The notes: generated by a model not told the origin, from the letters alone. A stretch of 64,000 nucleotides of DNA from Sneathiella chungangensis (GCF_009882935.1 NZ_WTVA01000015.1:434001-498000), one strand, 5' to 3'; shown: positions 42,429 to 53,560, counted from the first letter of the stretch. A program made the numbers and translations.

Positions 42429-42486
42429 ATTTAAGCGACAAATTGGTTCGAAACCAGCGCCAATTTCTGCAATCTGTTGGAACCAG

Positions 42487-43263
42487 TTACCGGCGTTCCA
42501 CCATCATCTTCTTGATCTCGGCGATGGCTTTCGCCGGGTTCAGGCCCTTCGGGCAGGTGTTGGTGCAGTTCATGATCGTGTGGCAGCGATAGAGCCGGAA
42601 CGGGTCTTCAAGATTGTCGAGACGCTCCCCCGTATGCTCGTCGCGGCTGTCGATGATCCAGCGGTAGGCCTGCAGCAGGATGGCCGGGCCAAGGAACCGG
42701 TCAGAGTTCCACCAATAGCTAGGGCAGGACGTCGAGCAACAGGCACAAAGGATACATTCATAAAGCCCGTCGAGCTTCTCCCGATCTTCCTTCGACTGTA
42801 GCCGTTCCTTCGACGGGGACGGTGTTTCCGCCTGCAGCCAGGGCTTGATCGATGCATATTGCGCATAGAAATTGGTGAGGTCCGGCACCAGATCCTTCAC
42901 CACCGGCTGATGCGGAAGCGGATAGATATTGATATCGCCATCGATCTCGTCCATGCCCGTGGTGCAGGCCAGCGTATTGGTGCCGCCAATATTCATCGCA
43001 CAGGAACCGCAAATCCCTTCCCGGCAGGAGCGGCGGAACGTCAGGGTCGGATCGATTTCGTTCTTGATCTTGATCAGCCCGTCCAGAATCATCGGTCCGC
43101 AGGTATCCAGATCGACATAATAGGTATCAATGGTCGGGTTCTGATTGTCATCGGGTGACCAACGATAGACATTGAACGTCTTTAAATTTGTCGCACCTTC
43201 CGGCTTCGGATGGGTTTTGCCAGTGCCGACCTTTGAATTCTTGGGTAATGTCAGTTCAACCAT
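42487..43263 (-). CDS. sdhB: succinate dehydrogenase iron-sulfur subunit
   Basis: Electron-transfer subunit of complex II. Cys clusters for [2Fe-2S] ([15 protein letters not shown]), [4Fe-4S] ([15 protein letters not shown]) and [3Fe-4S] ([17 protein letters not shown]) are all complete. 258 residues. Last gene of sdhCDAB, followed by a terminator. Confidence 0.98.
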   Translation of the reverse strand: MVELTLPKNSKVGTGKTHPKPEGATNLKTFNVYRWSPDDNQNPTIDTYYVDLDTCGPMILDGLIKIKNEIDPTLTFRRSCREGICGSCAMNIGGTNTLACTTGMDEIDGDINIYPLPHQPVVKDLVPDLTNFYAQYASIKPWLQAETPSPSKERLQSKEDREKLDGLYECILCACCSTSCPSYWWNSDRFLGPAILLQAYRWIIDSRDEHTGERLDNLEDPFRLYRCHTIMNCTNTCPKGLNPAKAIAEIKKMMVERR

Positions 43264-43281
43264 TTTTCATTCCTAACGCGC

Positions 43282-45075
43282 TTAGTACACACGTGCCTTT
43301 GGTTTGATGTAATCGATCTCGTCGGTCAGCGTGTAGTCATGCACCGGCCGGTAGTCGAGCTTCACCCCGCCATTATCGCTGTGATAGGTAAGCGTATGCT
43401 TCATCCAGTTTTCATCGTCGCGATCGGGGAAATCCTCATGCGCATGCGCACCGCGGCTCTCCTTGCGATTTTCCGCCGCCGTCATCGAGACAACAGCCTG
43501 TCGGATCAGGTTATCCAGCTCCAGGGTTTCCACGAGATCCGAGTTCCAGACGAGGGAGCGGTCGGTCGTCTTGATGTCGGACATCCGGTTCCATACCTTG
43601 TTGATTTTTTCAACGCCCTCGGCGAGCGTCTTGCTGGTGCGGAAGACGGCGCAGTCGTCCTGCATGACACGCTGCATATTGTCGCGTACCGCTGCCGTTG
43701 AACTTCCGCCATCTGCGTGCCGGAATTTATCAAGCCGCGCAAGGGCCGCATCACAGGCATCTGCCGGCAACGGCGAATGGGCCTGACCGGGTTTCACCAC
43801 ATCCTTTGCCCGGAGCGCCGCCGCCCGGCCAAAGACGACCAGATCGATCAGGGAGTTTGATCCGAGACGGTTTGCCCCATGAACGGACACACAGGCGGCT
43901 TCACCCACCGCCATCAGGCCCGGAACAACCGCGTCCGGATTGCCGTCCTTCAGGTCGACAACTTCCGCATGATAGTTCGTCGGGATGCCGCCCATGTTGT
44001 AATGCACTGTTGGCAGCACCGGAATGGGTTCCTTATGCACATCGACGCCGGCAAAAATGCGGGCGCTCTCCGAAATGCCGGGGAGGCGTTCATCAATCAT
44101 CGCCGGATCAAGATGGTCAAGATGCAGGTAGATATGGTCATTGCGCGGACCAACGCCGCGGCCTTCGCGAATTTCAATGGTCATCGAACGGCTAACGACG
44201 TCACGGCTCGCCAGATCCTTGGCATGCGGTGCGTAGCGTTCCATAAAGCGTTCGCCTTCCCCGTTGACAAGGAATCCGCCCTCACCGCGCACACCCTCGG
44301 TGATCAGGCAGCCCGCGCCATAAATACCGGTCGGGTGGAACTGGATGAACTCCATATCCTGAAGCGGCAGTCCCGCGCGCAACACCATGCCACCCCCATC
44401 ACCGGTGCAGGTATGAGCGGAGGTGCAGGAGAAGAAAGCCCGGCCGTATCCGCCCGTCGCCAGCACAACCATGTGCGAGCGGAACAGATGCAGCGTCCCG
44501 TCTTCGAGGCACAGGCAAAGAACGCCCTTGCAGGCTCCATCCTTGTCCATGATCAGGTCGAGGGCGAAATATTCGACGAAGAATTCCGTGTCGTGCTTGA
44601 GGCTCTGGCTGTAGAGCGTATGCAGCATGGCATGCCCGGTCCGGTCTGCCGCCGCGCATGTGCGCTGCGCCGCCGGGCCTTCACCGAACTGGGTGGTCAT
44701 GCCGCCGAAGGCGCGCTGATAAATCTTGCCTTCCTCGGTCCGGCTGAACGGCATGCCGAACTGCTCCAGCTCCAATACCGCTGCCGGCGCTTCCCGGCAC
44801 ATATATTCAATGGCATCCTGATCGCCGAGCCAGTCAGACCCCTTGACGGTGTCATACATATGCCACTGCCAGTTATCATCGCCCATATTGCCGAGCGAGG
44901 CGGAAATACCGCCTTGCGCCGCAACGGTGTGGCTGCGTGTCGGGAACACCTTGGTGACGGCCGCCGTCTTCAGACCGGCCGCGGCCATGCCCATCGTCGC
45001 GCGCAAACCCGCACCGCCGGCGCCGACGACAACCACGTCATATTTATGTTCTGTAATTGGATAGGCTTCTGACAT
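43282..45075 (-). CDS. sdhA: succinate dehydrogenase flavoprotein subunit
   Basis: Oxidises succinate at a covalently bound FAD. It has [12 protein letters not shown], the FAD-attachment region [17 protein letters not shown], the active-site region [15 protein letters not shown] and the C-terminal [18 protein letters not shown]. 597 residues, normal. Confidence 0.98.
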   Translation of the reverse strand: MSEAYPITEHKYDVVVVGAGGAGLRATMGMAAAGLKTAAVTKVFPTRSHTVAAQGGISASLGNMGDDNWQWHMYDTVKGSDWLGDQDAIEYMCREAPAAVLELEQFGMPFSRTEEGKIYQRAFGGMTTQFGEGPAAQRTCAAADRTGHAMLHTLYSQSLKHDTEFFVEYFALDLIMDKDGACKGVLCLCLEDGTLHLFRSHMVVLATGGYGRAFFSCTSAHTCTGDGGGMVLRAGLPLQDMEFIQFHPTGIYGAGCLITEGVRGEGGFLVNGEGERFMERYAPHAKDLASRDVVSRSMTIEIREGRGVGPRNDHIYLHLDHLDPAMIDERLPGISESARIFAGVDVHKEPIPVLPTVHYNMGGIPTNYHAEVVDLKDGNPDAVVPGLMAVGEAACVSVHGANRLGSNSLIDLVVFGRAAALRAKDVVKPGQAHSPLPADACDAALARLDKFRHADGGSSTAAVRDNMQRVMQDDCAVFRTSKTLAEGVEKINKVWNRMSDIKTTDRSLVWNSDLVETLELDNLIRQAVVSMTAAENRKESRGAHAHEDFPDRDDENWMKHTLTYHSDNGGVKLDYRPVHDYTLTDEIDYIKPKARVY

Positions 45076-45084
45076 GATTTTTCT

Positions 45085-45465
45085 CTAACCCCCGAGCGCA
45101 AGCTTCAGGACAGCAAGCGCCGCGCCCAGACCGACGGCCGCGCATAAAAAACTGTTAAGCAGCAACAAAAAGACCTTGGTGCTTTCCGTATGAATATAAT
45201 CCTCAATCACGACCTGAAGGCCGAGCTTGAGGTGATAAAAGGTTGTGGCGATCAACAGCAGCATCACAAGCGATATGAAGGGCTGGCCCAGGACGTTGCG
45301 AACATGATCGTATTCAGCGCCGACAAGACTGATGACGCATCCAAGGGCAATCAAAAAAAGCGGTATCATGGCTATTGCCGTGATCTTCTGATGCCACCAA
45401 TGCGATGTCCCTTCCTTTGCGGAACCAAGACCACGAACATTTTTTAACGGGGCTCTCATTTCCAT
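45085..45465 (-). CDS. sdhD: succinate dehydrogenase membrane anchor subunit
   Basis: Small membrane anchor that helps bind haem b and quinone. The 126 residues contain GSAKEGTSHWWHQKITAIAM and three TM helices; ATTFYHLKLGLQVVIEDY carries the candidate haem-ligand His and quinone-site residues. Lies between sdhC and sdhA. Confidence 0.95.
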   Translation of the reverse strand: MEMRAPLKNVRGLGSAKEGTSHWWHQKITAIAMIPLFLIALGCVISLVGAEYDHVRNVLGQPFISLVMLLLIATTFYHLKLGLQVVIEDYIHTESTKVFLLLLNSFLCAAVGLGAALAVLKLALGG

Positions 45466-45468
45466 GGT

Positions 45469-45858
45469 TCAGGCTCCTATGGCGTAGGCGATTATCCAGG
45501 TGAGCAAGGTGAGGACGACGGACGCGATGATCGCCGCCATACCTGACTTGCGCATGGTCGGCAACTCAAACCCCTTGCCCATGTCCCAGAACAGATGCCG
45601 AATACCGTTGCAAAGATGATAGAATAACGACCAGGTAAATCCGAACAGGACGAGCTGTCCGAACCAGGAGGACATGAAGGCGCTTACTGTCGCATAAGCT
45701 TCCGGCCCGCTGGCGACGGCAATCAGCCACCAGGCCAGCAACAATGTCCCGACACCAAGCGCGATACCTGTGGCCCGATGGGTAATTGAGGTAACCATCG
45801 TAATCTGCGGCTTGTAGATTTGCAGATGTGGCGATAGCGGTCTTTCAATTTTCGCCAT
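45469..45858 (-). CDS. sdhC: succinate dehydrogenase cytochrome b556 subunit
   Basis: Haem-bearing membrane anchor, 129 residues with three TM helices. It begins MAKIERPLSPHLQIYKPQ, has SITHRATGIAL (quinone-site Ser/Arg) and FYHLCNGIRHLFWD (haem-ligand His). The frame stays open upstream to 46212, but that part overlaps mch antisense to its sense and has no family match, so ATG 45858 is the start. Confidence 0.95.
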   Translation of the reverse strand: MAKIERPLSPHLQIYKPQITMVTSITHRATGIALGVGTLLLAWWLIAVASGPEAYATVSAFMSSWFGQLVLFGFTWSLFYHLCNGIRHLFWDMGKGFELPTMRKSGMAAIIASVVLTLLTWIIAYAIGA

Positions 45859-45955
45859 GTGGAAGTCTTTCTCGCTGATATATTTCCATATTTTATTCTT
45901 TTTGCCGAAGAGTTTAAGCCTCCTCAATGGCAAGTCAATAGAACTATGTGCATAT

Positions 45956-47020
45956 TTACACCGCCATCGTCTTTTTTGGCAAGATAACCCAGTAATCAAG
46001 ATCCAGAACAACCGCGGGATCGCGCTTTCCGTCTTCCTGCTTGTCCGGGAAGCTATCGCAGGGCATGTCTTTCGTCGCAATCGTCCGGATGCGCAAGGCG
46101 CCCGCCGTCTGATTGGACGCCAGTTCAGCCTTCTCCAGCACCTCGCTCCAGGCATAGATGGTGTGGCCGGCAAACGTTGGCGCGGTATGCGATCCGCCGT
46201 TGATTGCCCCAATTAGCTGCGCATTGCCGAGGCCGTTGAACGAAAGGGCGCGCGCAAGAGAGATAATATGACCGCCGTAGATCAACCGGCGGCCGAAACG
46301 GTCGTGCTGCATCTGGTGCTGATTGAAATGAACTTTCGCTGTGTTCTGGTAAAGCCGCGTCGCCATCATATGCTCGGCTTCCTCAATCGTCATGCCGTCC
46401 ACATGATCGATCTTTTCCCCGACGTCATAATCCTCGAAATAATGCGGCGAGCCTGCTAGTGTCGCGTCAAAACCAGAGAAATCCAGACCTTCGGGCAGGG
46501 AGATAAAGGACGGATCGACGCGATCGGGAAGGTTCGGAACCACCTCTTCCGGCGCCGGTGCCTTTTCGTCTTTCTTGCGCACCATGACCCAACGAACATA
46601 GTCAAGGACAGTCGCCCCCATCTGGTTGGTACCGGTGGAGCGGACATAGACGACGCCGGTTTTGCCGTTCGAATTTTCCTTAAGGCCGATCACCGTCGAG
46701 CTCGTTTTCACCGTATCGCCCGGAAACACGGGCGCCTTGAACTGGACATCCGCATAACCGAGATTGGCGACGGCGTTCAGGGAAACATCGGGCACGGTTT
46801 TACCGAAGACGACGTGAAAGACCAGAAGATCGTCAACCGGCGCCGCATCAAGTCCGCACTCCATGGCGAAGCTGTCTGCCGACTGCAGGGCAAAGCGCCC
46901 GCCGTAAAGCGCCGTATAAAGCGACACATCGCCTTCCGTTATCGTGCGCGGCGTCGCATGGTCGAGGACCTGTCCGACTTTGAAATCCTCGAAATAGTTG
47001 CCAGGGTTCGTTTTGCTCAT
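45956..47020 (-). CDS. mch: mesaconyl-CoA hydratase (double MaoC/hot-dog)
   Basis: Hydrates mesaconyl-C1-CoA to beta-methylmalyl-CoA in the ethylmalonyl-CoA pathway. The 354-residue double hot-dog protein closely follows Rhodobacter Mch as I remember it: NPGNYFEDFKVGQ, FHVVFGKTVPDVSLNAVAN, VMVRKKDEKAPAP, ERIDHVDGMT-like EKIDHVDGMT, and RRLIYGGHIISLARALSFNG. It is 12 bp downstream of the CitE-like gene and 97 bp upstream of sdhC, so co-transcription into sdh is possible. Confidence 0.85.
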   Translation of the reverse strand: MSKTNPGNYFEDFKVGQVLDHATPRTITEGDVSLYTALYGGRFALQSADSFAMECGLDAAPVDDLLVFHVVFGKTVPDVSLNAVANLGYADVQFKAPVFPGDTVKTSSTVIGLKENSNGKTGVVYVRSTGTNQMGATVLDYVRWVMVRKKDEKAPAPEEVVPNLPDRVDPSFISLPEGLDFSGFDATLAGSPHYFEDYDVGEKIDHVDGMTIEEAEHMMATRLYQNTAKVHFNQHQMQHDRFGRRLIYGGHIISLARALSFNGLGNAQLIGAINGGSHTAPTFAGHTIYAWSEVLEKAELASNQTAGALRIRTIATKDMPCDSFPDKQEDGKRDPAVVLDLDYWVILPKKTMAV

Positions 47021-47032
47021 CAGATGCCCCCT

Positions 47033-47908
47033 TTATTCCGCGGCCGCGGCAATTGCATCCGCCATGGCAACCTTCGCCTTGGCAATCTCGACATGGAGAT
47101 TTTCCACGAGCTTGCCATCGACAAGGACAACGCCCTTGCCCTCCTTCTCCGCCGCCTCAAAGGCCTCGATAATTTTGCGGGAATGGGCGACTTCCGCCTC
47201 TGAGGGTGCGAAGACCTCATTTGTTGAGGCGAGCTGTTTCGGATGGATGAGTGTTTTGCCGTCAAAGCCGAGCTCCAGCCCCTGAACGCAGGAGGCATGG
47301 AAACCGTCATCATCCGCGAGATCGAGGTAAACGCCGTCCAGAACCGTCAGTCCATAGGCCCGGCCCGCCAGCAGGCAAAGCCCGAGTGACGTGATCACCG
47401 GCAGGCGCATGGGCGTATGCTGGGCCTGAAGATCCTTTACCAGATCCGATGTGCCCATGACAAAGCAGTCGATGCGCGGGCTTGCCGCCGCAATTTCCTC
47501 CGCCTTCAGGATACCGAGCGGCGTTTCCATCATGCACCAGATCTTCGTTTTCCCGGGCGAGCCGGCTTCGGTCATTATCTTTTCAAGCTTATGGACCTGC
47601 GCGGCGCTTTCGACTTTCGGTAAAAGAATGGCGTCAGGACCGGCCTTTGCCGCGGCGATGATATCGTCTTTCCCCCAAGGCGTATCCAGGCCGTTGACCC
47701 GAATGATGATATCACGCTTGCCATAGCCGCCGGAGGCTGCATTCGCGCAGACGATGTCGCGCGCCTCTGCCTTGGCATCGGGAGCTACCGCATCTTCGAG
47801 ATCGAGGATAAGGGCGTCCGCCGCGAGCGTTTTTGCTTTTTCCTGCGCGCGGGCGTTGGAGCCCGGCATATAAAGAACCGACCTGCGGGGGCGAATGTTT
47901 TTTGTCAT
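47033..47908 (-). CDS. CoA ester lyase, CitE-like (malyl-CoA lyase / thioesterase type)
   Basis: The 291-residue HpcH/HpaI-CitE family protein has RRSVLYMPGSNARAQEKA, the acidic metal site DLEDAVAPD, MMETPLGILKAEEIA and MGTSDLVKDL, and ends near GFDGKTLIHPKQL. It resembles Rhodobacter Mcl2, the (3S)-malyl-CoA thioesterase, more than Mcl1, but cleavage of beta-methylmalyl-CoA is also possible. ATG 47908 is supported by GAGGGA 6-7 bases upstream; an ATG at 47947 would add 13 residues. Operon with mch. Confidence 0.85.
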   Translation of the reverse strand: MTKNIRPRRSVLYMPGSNARAQEKAKTLAADALILDLEDAVAPDAKAEARDIVCANAASGGYGKRDIIIRVNGLDTPWGKDDIIAAAKAGPDAILLPKVESAAQVHKLEKIMTEAGSPGKTKIWCMMETPLGILKAEEIAAASPRIDCFVMGTSDLVKDLQAQHTPMRLPVITSLGLCLLAGRAYGLTVLDGVYLDLADDDGFHASCVQGLELGFDGKTLIHPKQLASTNEVFAPSEAEVAHSRKIIEAFEAAEKEGKGVVLVDGKLVENLHVEIAKAKVAMADAIAAAAE

Positions 47909-47972
47909 TGGTGATCCCTCGGGCGTGGCGCCCTTTTCTTTTGTCATCAGTCAATTGAGAAATGCGAGGCGC

Positions 47973-48000
47973 ATCATAAAGGGTTTTTATTGCGACGCAA
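47973..48000 (-). promoter_or_regulatory. candidate promoter of lyase-mch(-sdh)
   Basis: On the minus strand TTGCGT (48000-47995), a 16-bp spacer and TATGAT (47978-47973; five of six -10 bases), about 65 bases before the lyase ATG and just past the asd terminator. Confidence 0.45.
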
Positions 48001-48027
48001 CAATTAGGGGCAAATATATGAGGACGC

Positions 48028-48063
48028 AAAAAAGGCCCGGCGCACCATCAATTGCGTCGGGCC
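48028..48063 (-). terminator. Rho-independent terminator after asd
   Basis: An 11-bp stem with one G-T pair (48034-48044 with 48053-48063) and an 8-base loop, then six T on the minus strand. It ends the leuC-leuD-leuB-asd run. Confidence 0.9.
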
Positions 48064-48090
48064 CATTTTTCTTTCGGGTCGTTGAAGCGA

Positions 48091-49113
48091 CTAGGCCGCT
48101 TTTTTCAGATACTCGCGGCCAACCAGTTCGGCGATCTGAACGGTATTCAGCGCCGCGCCCTTGCGGAGGTTGTCAGAGACGCACCACAGATTGATGCCAT
48201 TTTCAATCGTTGCATCATCCCGGATACGCGAAATGAACGTCGCATAGTCACCGACGCATTCCACCGGCGTAATGTACCCGTTCTCTTCCGGATTATCGAC
48301 CACCATGATCCCCGGCGCTTCGCGCAGAATTTCGCGCGCGCGGTCTGCCGACAGTTCATTCTCGAACTCGATATTTACGCTCTCCGCATGGCCGACGAAG
48401 GTCGGCACTCGCACGCAGGTCGCCGTCAACTTGATGGCGGAATCGACGATCTTCTTGGTTTCGACCATCATCTTCCACTCTTCCTTGGTGTAGCGGTCAT
48501 CCATGAAGACATCAATATGCGGGATCACATTGAACGCGATCTGCTTGGTGAACTTATCCGGCGTTGGCGCGTCGTTCACATAGATGCCCTTGGTCTGGGT
48601 GAACAATTCATCCATTGCGGCATTCCCGGCGCCCGAAGTCGACTGATAGGTCGAAACAACCACGCGCTTGATCGTCGCCACATCATGCAGGGGCTTCAAC
48701 GCGACAACAAGCTGCGCGGTCGAGCAGTTCGGGTTTGCGATAATATTCTTGCGGGTATATCCGGCGGCAGCTTCAGGATTTACTTCCGGCACGACAAGCG
48801 GCACGTCCGGATCCATGCGGAAATGGGACGAATTATCGATGACGATCGCGCCCTGCGACGCCGCAATGGGAGCATATTTTGCCGACACGGAGCCGCCTGC
48901 GGAAAACAGGGCGAAATCCGTTCCCGTGAAATTAAAATCTTCGAGTGCCTTGACCTTCAGGTTCTTGTCGCCGAAAGAAACCTCGCGCCCGACGGAACGT
49001 TTCGAAGCGAGCGCGACAACTTCCGTCACCGGAAATTGTCTTTCATGCAAAATATTCAGCATTTCGCGGCCCACGTTCCCGGTGGCGCCGACTACCGCAA
49101 CTCTGTATCCCAT
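48091..49113 (-). CDS. asd: aspartate-semialdehyde dehydrogenase
   Basis: Reduces aspartyl phosphate to the semialdehyde, the branch point to lysine/DAP, threonine and methionine. It has NADP motif VVGATGNVGREML, catalytic C130 in NPNCSTAQLV, and STYQSTSGAG. ATG 49113 (MGYRVAVVG) has GGAAGAG upstream; a start at 49131 adds six residues. 340 residues. Confidence 0.96.
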   Translation of the reverse strand: MGYRVAVVGATGNVGREMLNILHERQFPVTEVVALASKRSVGREVSFGDKNLKVKALEDFNFTGTDFALFSAGGSVSAKYAPIAASQGAIVIDNSSHFRMDPDVPLVVPEVNPEAAAGYTRKNIIANPNCSTAQLVVALKPLHDVATIKRVVVSTYQSTSGAGNAAMDELFTQTKGIYVNDAPTPDKFTKQIAFNVIPHIDVFMDDRYTKEEWKMMVETKKIVDSAIKLTATCVRVPTFVGHAESVNIEFENELSADRAREILREAPGIMVVDNPEENGYITPVECVGDYATFISRIRDDATIENGINLWCVSDNLRKGAALNTVQIAELVGREYLKKAA

Positions 49114-49183
49114 GATTTTAATCTCTTCCATTTCCCGACGTTTCCACGCCGGGGGTTAAATCAATCGCGCACTTGGCAAAAAA

Positions 49184-50296
49184 TCAACCGTTGGCCTTGT
49201 CCAACTCGCGGATGATGGCGTTCCCCATCTCCGTCGTTGACACCTGCGTCATGCCCGCTGACATGATATCGCCAGTGCGAATACCACTTGCAAGTACTTT
49301 TTGCACGGCGGTCTCTACAAGGTCCGCCTCAGTGCCCATATCGAAGCTATAACGCAACGCCATGGCGTAAGAGAGGATGGTCGCGATGGGGTTGGCGATG
49401 TTTTTCCCGGAAATATCCGGGGCCGAGCCATGTACGGGCTCGTAAAGTGCCTTACGCCGGCCCGAATCGTCCACATCACCGAGCGATGCGGAGGGAAGCA
49501 TGCCGAGAGAGCCCGTCAGCATCGCCGCGCAATCGGAGAGAATATCGCCGAACAGGTTATCCGTGACGATCACGTCGAACTGCTTGGGCTTGCGGACGAG
49601 TTCCATGGCAGCCGCATCCGCATACATGTGGCTCAGCTCCACTTCCGGGAATTCGGTGTCGTGGATCTTCTGGACTTCCTCGCGCCAGAGGACGCCCGAT
49701 TCCATCACATTGGCCTTCTCGCTGGAGCAAACGCGATTATCGCGTTTCTTCGCCAGTTCGAACGCGACGCGGGCGACGCGCTGGATTTCCGGCGTCGTGT
49801 AGACCTGCGTGTTGACGCCGCGGCGGATACCATTGCCGAGATCTTCAATACCGCGCGGCTCGCCGAAATAGACACCACCGGTCAGTTCGCGCACGATCAT
49901 GATATCAAGGCCACTTACCAGTTCCGGCTTCAGGCTCGACGCATCGACCAGCGCATCAAAACAGACCGCCGGTCGGAGATTGGCGAAAAGTTCCAGATCC
50001 TTGCGAAGACGCAAAAGGCCGCGCTCCGGCTTGATGGAGAAATCGAGGTTATCCCATTTGGGGCCACCAACCGCGCCCAGCAGCACCGCATCCACATTCA
50101 TGGCCTTCTCGACGACTTCGTCCGTCACCGGAATGCCGTGCGCATCGATGGACGACCCGCCGACCAGATCTTCATCAATGTCGAAGGAAACGGCGCGGTT
50201 GTCTTCCATCCAGTTGACGATGCGCCGGACTTCGCCCATTGCTTCGGGGCCAATGCCGTCGCCGGGCAGGATCAGCAGGGATTTGTTAGATGCCAT
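49184..50296 (-). CDS. leuB: 3-isopropylmalate dehydrogenase
   Basis: Oxidative decarboxylation of 3-isopropylmalate in leucine synthesis. It begins with [17 protein letters not shown] and has [37 protein letters not shown] and the adenine-binding [18 protein letters not shown]. 370 residues. Follows leuD by 33 bp. Confidence 0.97.
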   Translation of the reverse strand: MASNKSLLILPGDGIGPEAMGEVRRIVNWMEDNRAVSFDIDEDLVGGSSIDAHGIPVTDEVVEKAMNVDAVLLGAVGGPKWDNLDFSIKPERGLLRLRKDLELFANLRPAVCFDALVDASSLKPELVSGLDIMIVRELTGGVYFGEPRGIEDLGNGIRRGVNTQVYTTPEIQRVARVAFELAKKRDNRVCSSEKANVMESGVLWREEVQKIHDTEFPEVELSHMYADAAAMELVRKPKQFDVIVTDNLFGDILSDCAAMLTGSLGMLPSASLGDVDDSGRRKALYEPVHGSAPDISGKNIANPIATILSYAMALRYSFDMGTEADLVETAVQKVLASGIRTGDIMSAGMTQVSTTEMGNAIIRELDKANG

Positions 50297-50329
50297 AGCA
50301 AAATACTCTCTTGATTAACGGATCGGAAA

Positions 50330-50935
50330 TCACAGCCAGGGCTGTGCGAGTTTGCGGCGCTCCTCGAACTCCGCGACCTTGTTTTCTTTTTTCAAGGTAA
50401 GCCCAATTTCATCGAGCCCCGTCAGCAGGCAATTCTTGTTGAACTGGTCGATCTCGAAATGGATAACGCCGCCATCCGGACCCCTGATTTCCTGCGCTTC
50501 CAAATCGATCGAGATGGTCGCGTTGGCACCGCGCTCGGCATCCTCCATGAGCTTTTCAAGCTCTTCCGGCGTGACTTCGATGGGAAGGATACCGTTGCGA
50601 AAGCAGTTGTTGTAGAAAATGTCCGCAAAGCTGGTCGACACAACGCAGCGGATACCAAAATCCAAAAGCGCCCAGGGCGCATGCTCGCGGCTTGAGCCGC
50701 AGCCGAAATTATCTCCGGCGATAAGAATTTCCGCGTTCCGGTAGGCCGGCTGGTTCAGCACGAAATCCTCGATCTCCTTGCCGTCATTGTCGTAGCGCAT
50801 TTCGGCAAACAGGCTCTTGCCAAGGCCGGCCCGTTTGATGGTTTTGAGATACTGCTTGGGGATGATCATGTCCGTGTCGATATTGACAAGCGGCATGGGC
50901 GCCGCGACGGCTGTCAGTTTATTGAACTTTTCCAT
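50330..50935 (-). CDS. leuD: 3-isopropylmalate dehydratase small subunit
   Basis: Swivelling domain of isopropylmalate isomerase, pairing with LeuC. It has [33 protein letters not shown] and [17 protein letters not shown]. 201 residues, standard. Starts 12 bp after leuC. Confidence 0.97.
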   Translation of the reverse strand: MEKFNKLTAVAAPMPLVNIDTDMIIPKQYLKTIKRAGLGKSLFAEMRYDNDGKEIEDFVLNQPAYRNAEILIAGDNFGCGSSREHAPWALLDFGIRCVVSTSFADIFYNNCFRNGILPIEVTPEELEKLMEDAERGANATISIDLEAQEIRGPDGGVIHFEIDQFNKNCLLTGLDEIGLTLKKENKVAEFEERRKLAQPWL

Positions 50936-50947
50936 TGTAATCTCCCC

Positions 50948-52354
50948 CTACACCAAATCCCGCACATCGGTCAGATGACCCGTTACCGCAGCAGCGGCGG
51001 CCATCGCCGGGCTCACCAGATGGGTACGCCCGCCGCGGCCCTGACGACCCTCGAAATTGCGGTTGGACGTCGATGCGCAGCGATCGCCCTCATTCAGTTT
51101 GTCGGCATTCATCGCGAGGCACATGGAGCAGCCCGGCTGACGCCACTCAAATCCGGCAGCCTCGAAAATCTTGTCGAGCCCCTCCGCCTCGGCCTGAAGC
51201 TTGACGAGACCGGAACCCGGAACAATGATCGCATTGACCGTATCCTTGACTTTCCGTCCCTCGACCACCTTCGCGACCGCGCGCAGGTCTTCAATCCGGC
51301 CATTGGTGCAGGAGCCGATAAAGACATGGTCAACTTCGATATCGGAAAGCTTCATGCCCGCCGTCAGTCCCATGTATTTAAGCGCCCGCTTCGCCGCGCC
51401 GCGCTTGCCTTCATCCGCGAAATCTTCTGGCGCCGGGACGGTGCCGCTGATGGGAAGCGCATCTTCCGGGCTGGTTCCCCAGGTGACAAAGGGAATGAGT
51501 TCGCTTGCATCGAGCTCGACCTCGGTGTCGAATTTTGCGCCGTCATCGGATTTCAGTGTTTTCCAATAGGCGACTGCCTGTTCATAAGCACCGGCCTTCG
51601 GCGCATAGGGGCGACCCTTGATATATTCGAAGGTGGTCTCGTCCGGGGCAATCAGGCCGGCGCGCGCACCGGCTTCGATCGTCATGTTGCAGAGCGTCAT
51701 CCGCCCTTCCATGGACAGCGCGCGGATGGCATCGCCCGCATATTCGATCACATGGCCGGTACCGCCTGCCGTTCCGATCTTGCCAATGATGGCGAGGGCA
51801 ACGTCTTTCGCCGTCACACCGAGCGGAAGGTCGCCATGAACCGTCACCCGCATGTTCTTCGCTTTTTCCTGGACCAGCGTTTGCGTTGCCAGCACATGCT
51901 CAACCTCGGAGGTGCCGATGCCATGGGCCAGCGCGCCGAAGGCCCCATGGGTGGAAGTGTGGGAATCGCCACAGACGATGGTCATGCCCGGGAGGGTCAA
52001 TCCCTGCTCCGGACCGATGATATGCACGATGCCGCGGCGGTCGTCCGTCATCGAGAAATAGGGAATACCGAATTCAGCCGTATTGGCCTCCAGCGTATCC
52101 ACCTGCAGCTTGCTTTCGGGATCGGTAATCCCTTTTTCAATGTCCTTGGTCGGCACGTTATGGTCGGCCACGGCAAAGGTCGCGTCCGGACGGCGAACCT
52201 TGCGCCCCGCGTTGCGCAACCCTTCGAAAGCCTGCGGGCTGGTTACTTCGTGAACAAGGTGACGATCGATGTAAAGAATATAGGCTTGGTCTTCCAGTTG
52301 ATCCACAACGTGACTGTCCCAGATTTTGTCATACAACGTTCTAGGGGTTCCCAT
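50948..52354 (-). CDS. leuC: 3-isopropylmalate dehydratase large subunit
   Basis: Aconitase-family [4Fe-4S] enzyme that isomerises 2- to 3-isopropylmalate. It has [33 protein letters not shown] and GCSMCLAMN with the cluster cysteines, and a C-terminal [19 protein letters not shown]. 468 residues. GAGGA is 6 bases before the ATG. First of leuC-leuD-leuB-asd, 65 bp after rplS. Confidence 0.97.
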   Translation of the reverse strand: MGTPRTLYDKIWDSHVVDQLEDQAYILYIDRHLVHEVTSPQAFEGLRNAGRKVRRPDATFAVADHNVPTKDIEKGITDPESKLQVDTLEANTAEFGIPYFSMTDDRRGIVHIIGPEQGLTLPGMTIVCGDSHTSTHGAFGALAHGIGTSEVEHVLATQTLVQEKAKNMRVTVHGDLPLGVTAKDVALAIIGKIGTAGGTGHVIEYAGDAIRALSMEGRMTLCNMTIEAGARAGLIAPDETTFEYIKGRPYAPKAGAYEQAVAYWKTLKSDDGAKFDTEVELDASELIPFVTWGTSPEDALPISGTVPAPEDFADEGKRGAAKRALKYMGLTAGMKLSDIEVDHVFIGSCTNGRIEDLRAVAKVVEGRKVKDTVNAIIVPGSGLVKLQAEAEGLDKIFEAAGFEWRQPGCSMCLAMNADKLNEGDRCASTSNRNFEGRQGRGGRTHLVSPAMAAAAAVTGHLTDVRDLV

Positions 52355-52419
52355 TTTCTATCCTCACAAATCGTCAATTGTCCTTGTCACTAAATTCCCG
52401 CAGGTCCGCAAACGGCGCG

Positions 52420-52806
52420 TTATTCGCCGTTCTTGTTACCGTAACGATCCTCGCGGCGCTCGCGGATACGGGCCTTCTTACCACGCAGTTCGCGCAGGTA
52501 ATAAAGCTTCGCCCGGCGGACAACGCCCTGACGAACGACTTCGATGCGATCGATCCGCGGAGAATACAGCGGGAAAATACGTTCCACGCCTTCACCATAG
52601 GAAATTTTCCGCACCGTAAAGTTGGCGTTGATCCCGCCGCCATTCCGGGCGATGCAGAGGCCTTCAAACGCCTGGATACGCTCACGCGTGCCCTCGACAA
52701 CCTTCACATGGACCCGAAGGGTATCCCCGGGACGGAACTTGGGAACGGGACGTTCCGCCGTCAGCTTTTCAATCTGCTCTTGCTCTAGCTTTTCAACCGT
52801 ATTCAT
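52420..52806 (-). CDS. rplS: 50S ribosomal protein L19
   Basis: Subunit-interface protein. It contains [32 protein letters not shown] and [22 protein letters not shown] 52806 (MNTVEKLE) has an upstream GGG; a GTG at 52815 would add three residues. 128 residues, with a short charged tail. End of rpsP-rimM-trmD-rplS. Confidence 0.97.
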   Translation of the reverse strand: MNTVEKLEQEQIEKLTAERPVPKFRPGDTLRVHVKVVEGTRERIQAFEGLCIARNGGGINANFTVRKISYGEGVERIFPLYSPRIDRIEVVRQGVVRRAKLYYLRELRGKKARIRERREDRYGNKNGE

Positions 52807-52822
52807 GGCTTTCACCCTTTTC

Positions 52823-53524
52823 TCAAAAATTACGCTTCCGACGGTCCCACAGGTCCCGCCTTCGTTCCTTGGTCAACTCCTCGGACTGGCGTAAACGCCA
52901 TTCCTTGATTTTTTCATGATGCCCCGAAAGCAGCACTTCCGGGACCGTCCGGCCTTCCCAGACCGGGGGGCGGGTGTAATGGGGATATTCCAGTAACCCG
53001 TCCGCAAAACTCTCTTCCTCCAGCGATTCCCTGTTTCCCGTCACGCCGGGCAGCAGGCGAACCACCGCATCCAATAACGCCAGCGCGGCAATTTCGCCGC
53101 CCGACAGGATGAAGTCGCCGAGGCTGACTTCCTCCACGTTGCGGGTTTCCAGAACCCGCTGATCGACCCCTTCGAAACGGCCGCAGACCATGACCGCGCC
53201 CGGGCCGTCCGACAACTCGCGTACGAAGGCCTGATCCATGACCCGGCCGCGGGGACTGAAATAGATCACCCGCGTCACATTGTCCGACCCGGCCAGTGCC
53301 GCATCAATCGCCGGCCCCAACACATCCGGCCGCATCACCATTCCGGCGCCGCCGCCAAAGGGACTGTCGTCGACGTTGCGATGCTTGCCAATGGCAAAAT
53401 CGCGAATATCTCTGACCGTCAGGTTCCAGGCCCCGTCCTCAAGACCCTTTCCCGCGAGGCTATGCCCAAGCGGCCCCGGAAACATCTCGGGAAAAAGGCT
53501 CAAAATATGGGCGGTCCAGACCAT
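52823..53524 (-). CDS. trmD: tRNA (guanine37-N1)-methyltransferase
   Basis: SPOUT methyltransferase that makes m1G37 and prevents frameshifting. It has the N-terminal [33 protein letters not shown], and knot motif [15 protein letters not shown]. 233 residues. The stop is 16 bp before the L19 start. Confidence 0.97.
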   Translation of the reverse strand: MVWTAHILSLFPEMFPGPLGHSLAGKGLEDGAWNLTVRDIRDFAIGKHRNVDDSPFGGGAGMVMRPDVLGPAIDAALAGSDNVTRVIYFSPRGRVMDQAFVRELSDGPGAVMVCGRFEGVDQRVLETRNVEEVSLGDFILSGGEIAALALLDAVVRLLPGVTGNRESLEEESFADGLLEYPHYTRPPVWEGRTVPEVLLSGHHEKIKEWRLRQSEELTKERRRDLWDRRKRNF

Positions 53525-53560
53525 CCGCTTTTCCCTCTTCCCGCGTTGCCGCGCGCGTCG

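Noticed and set aside
43879-45072. 397-codon open frame opposite sdhA
   Set aside because: Antisense shadow of SdhA; composition typical of a reverse-frame artefact.
45859-46212. N-terminal extension of sdhC
   Set aside because: The upstream codons overlap the mch coding region in another frame and have no family similarity; ATG 45858 gives a normal SdhC.
50975-52393. 472-codon open frame opposite leuC
   Set aside because: Antisense shadow of a clear LeuC; the translation is rich in Arg, His and Gly without any domain pattern.
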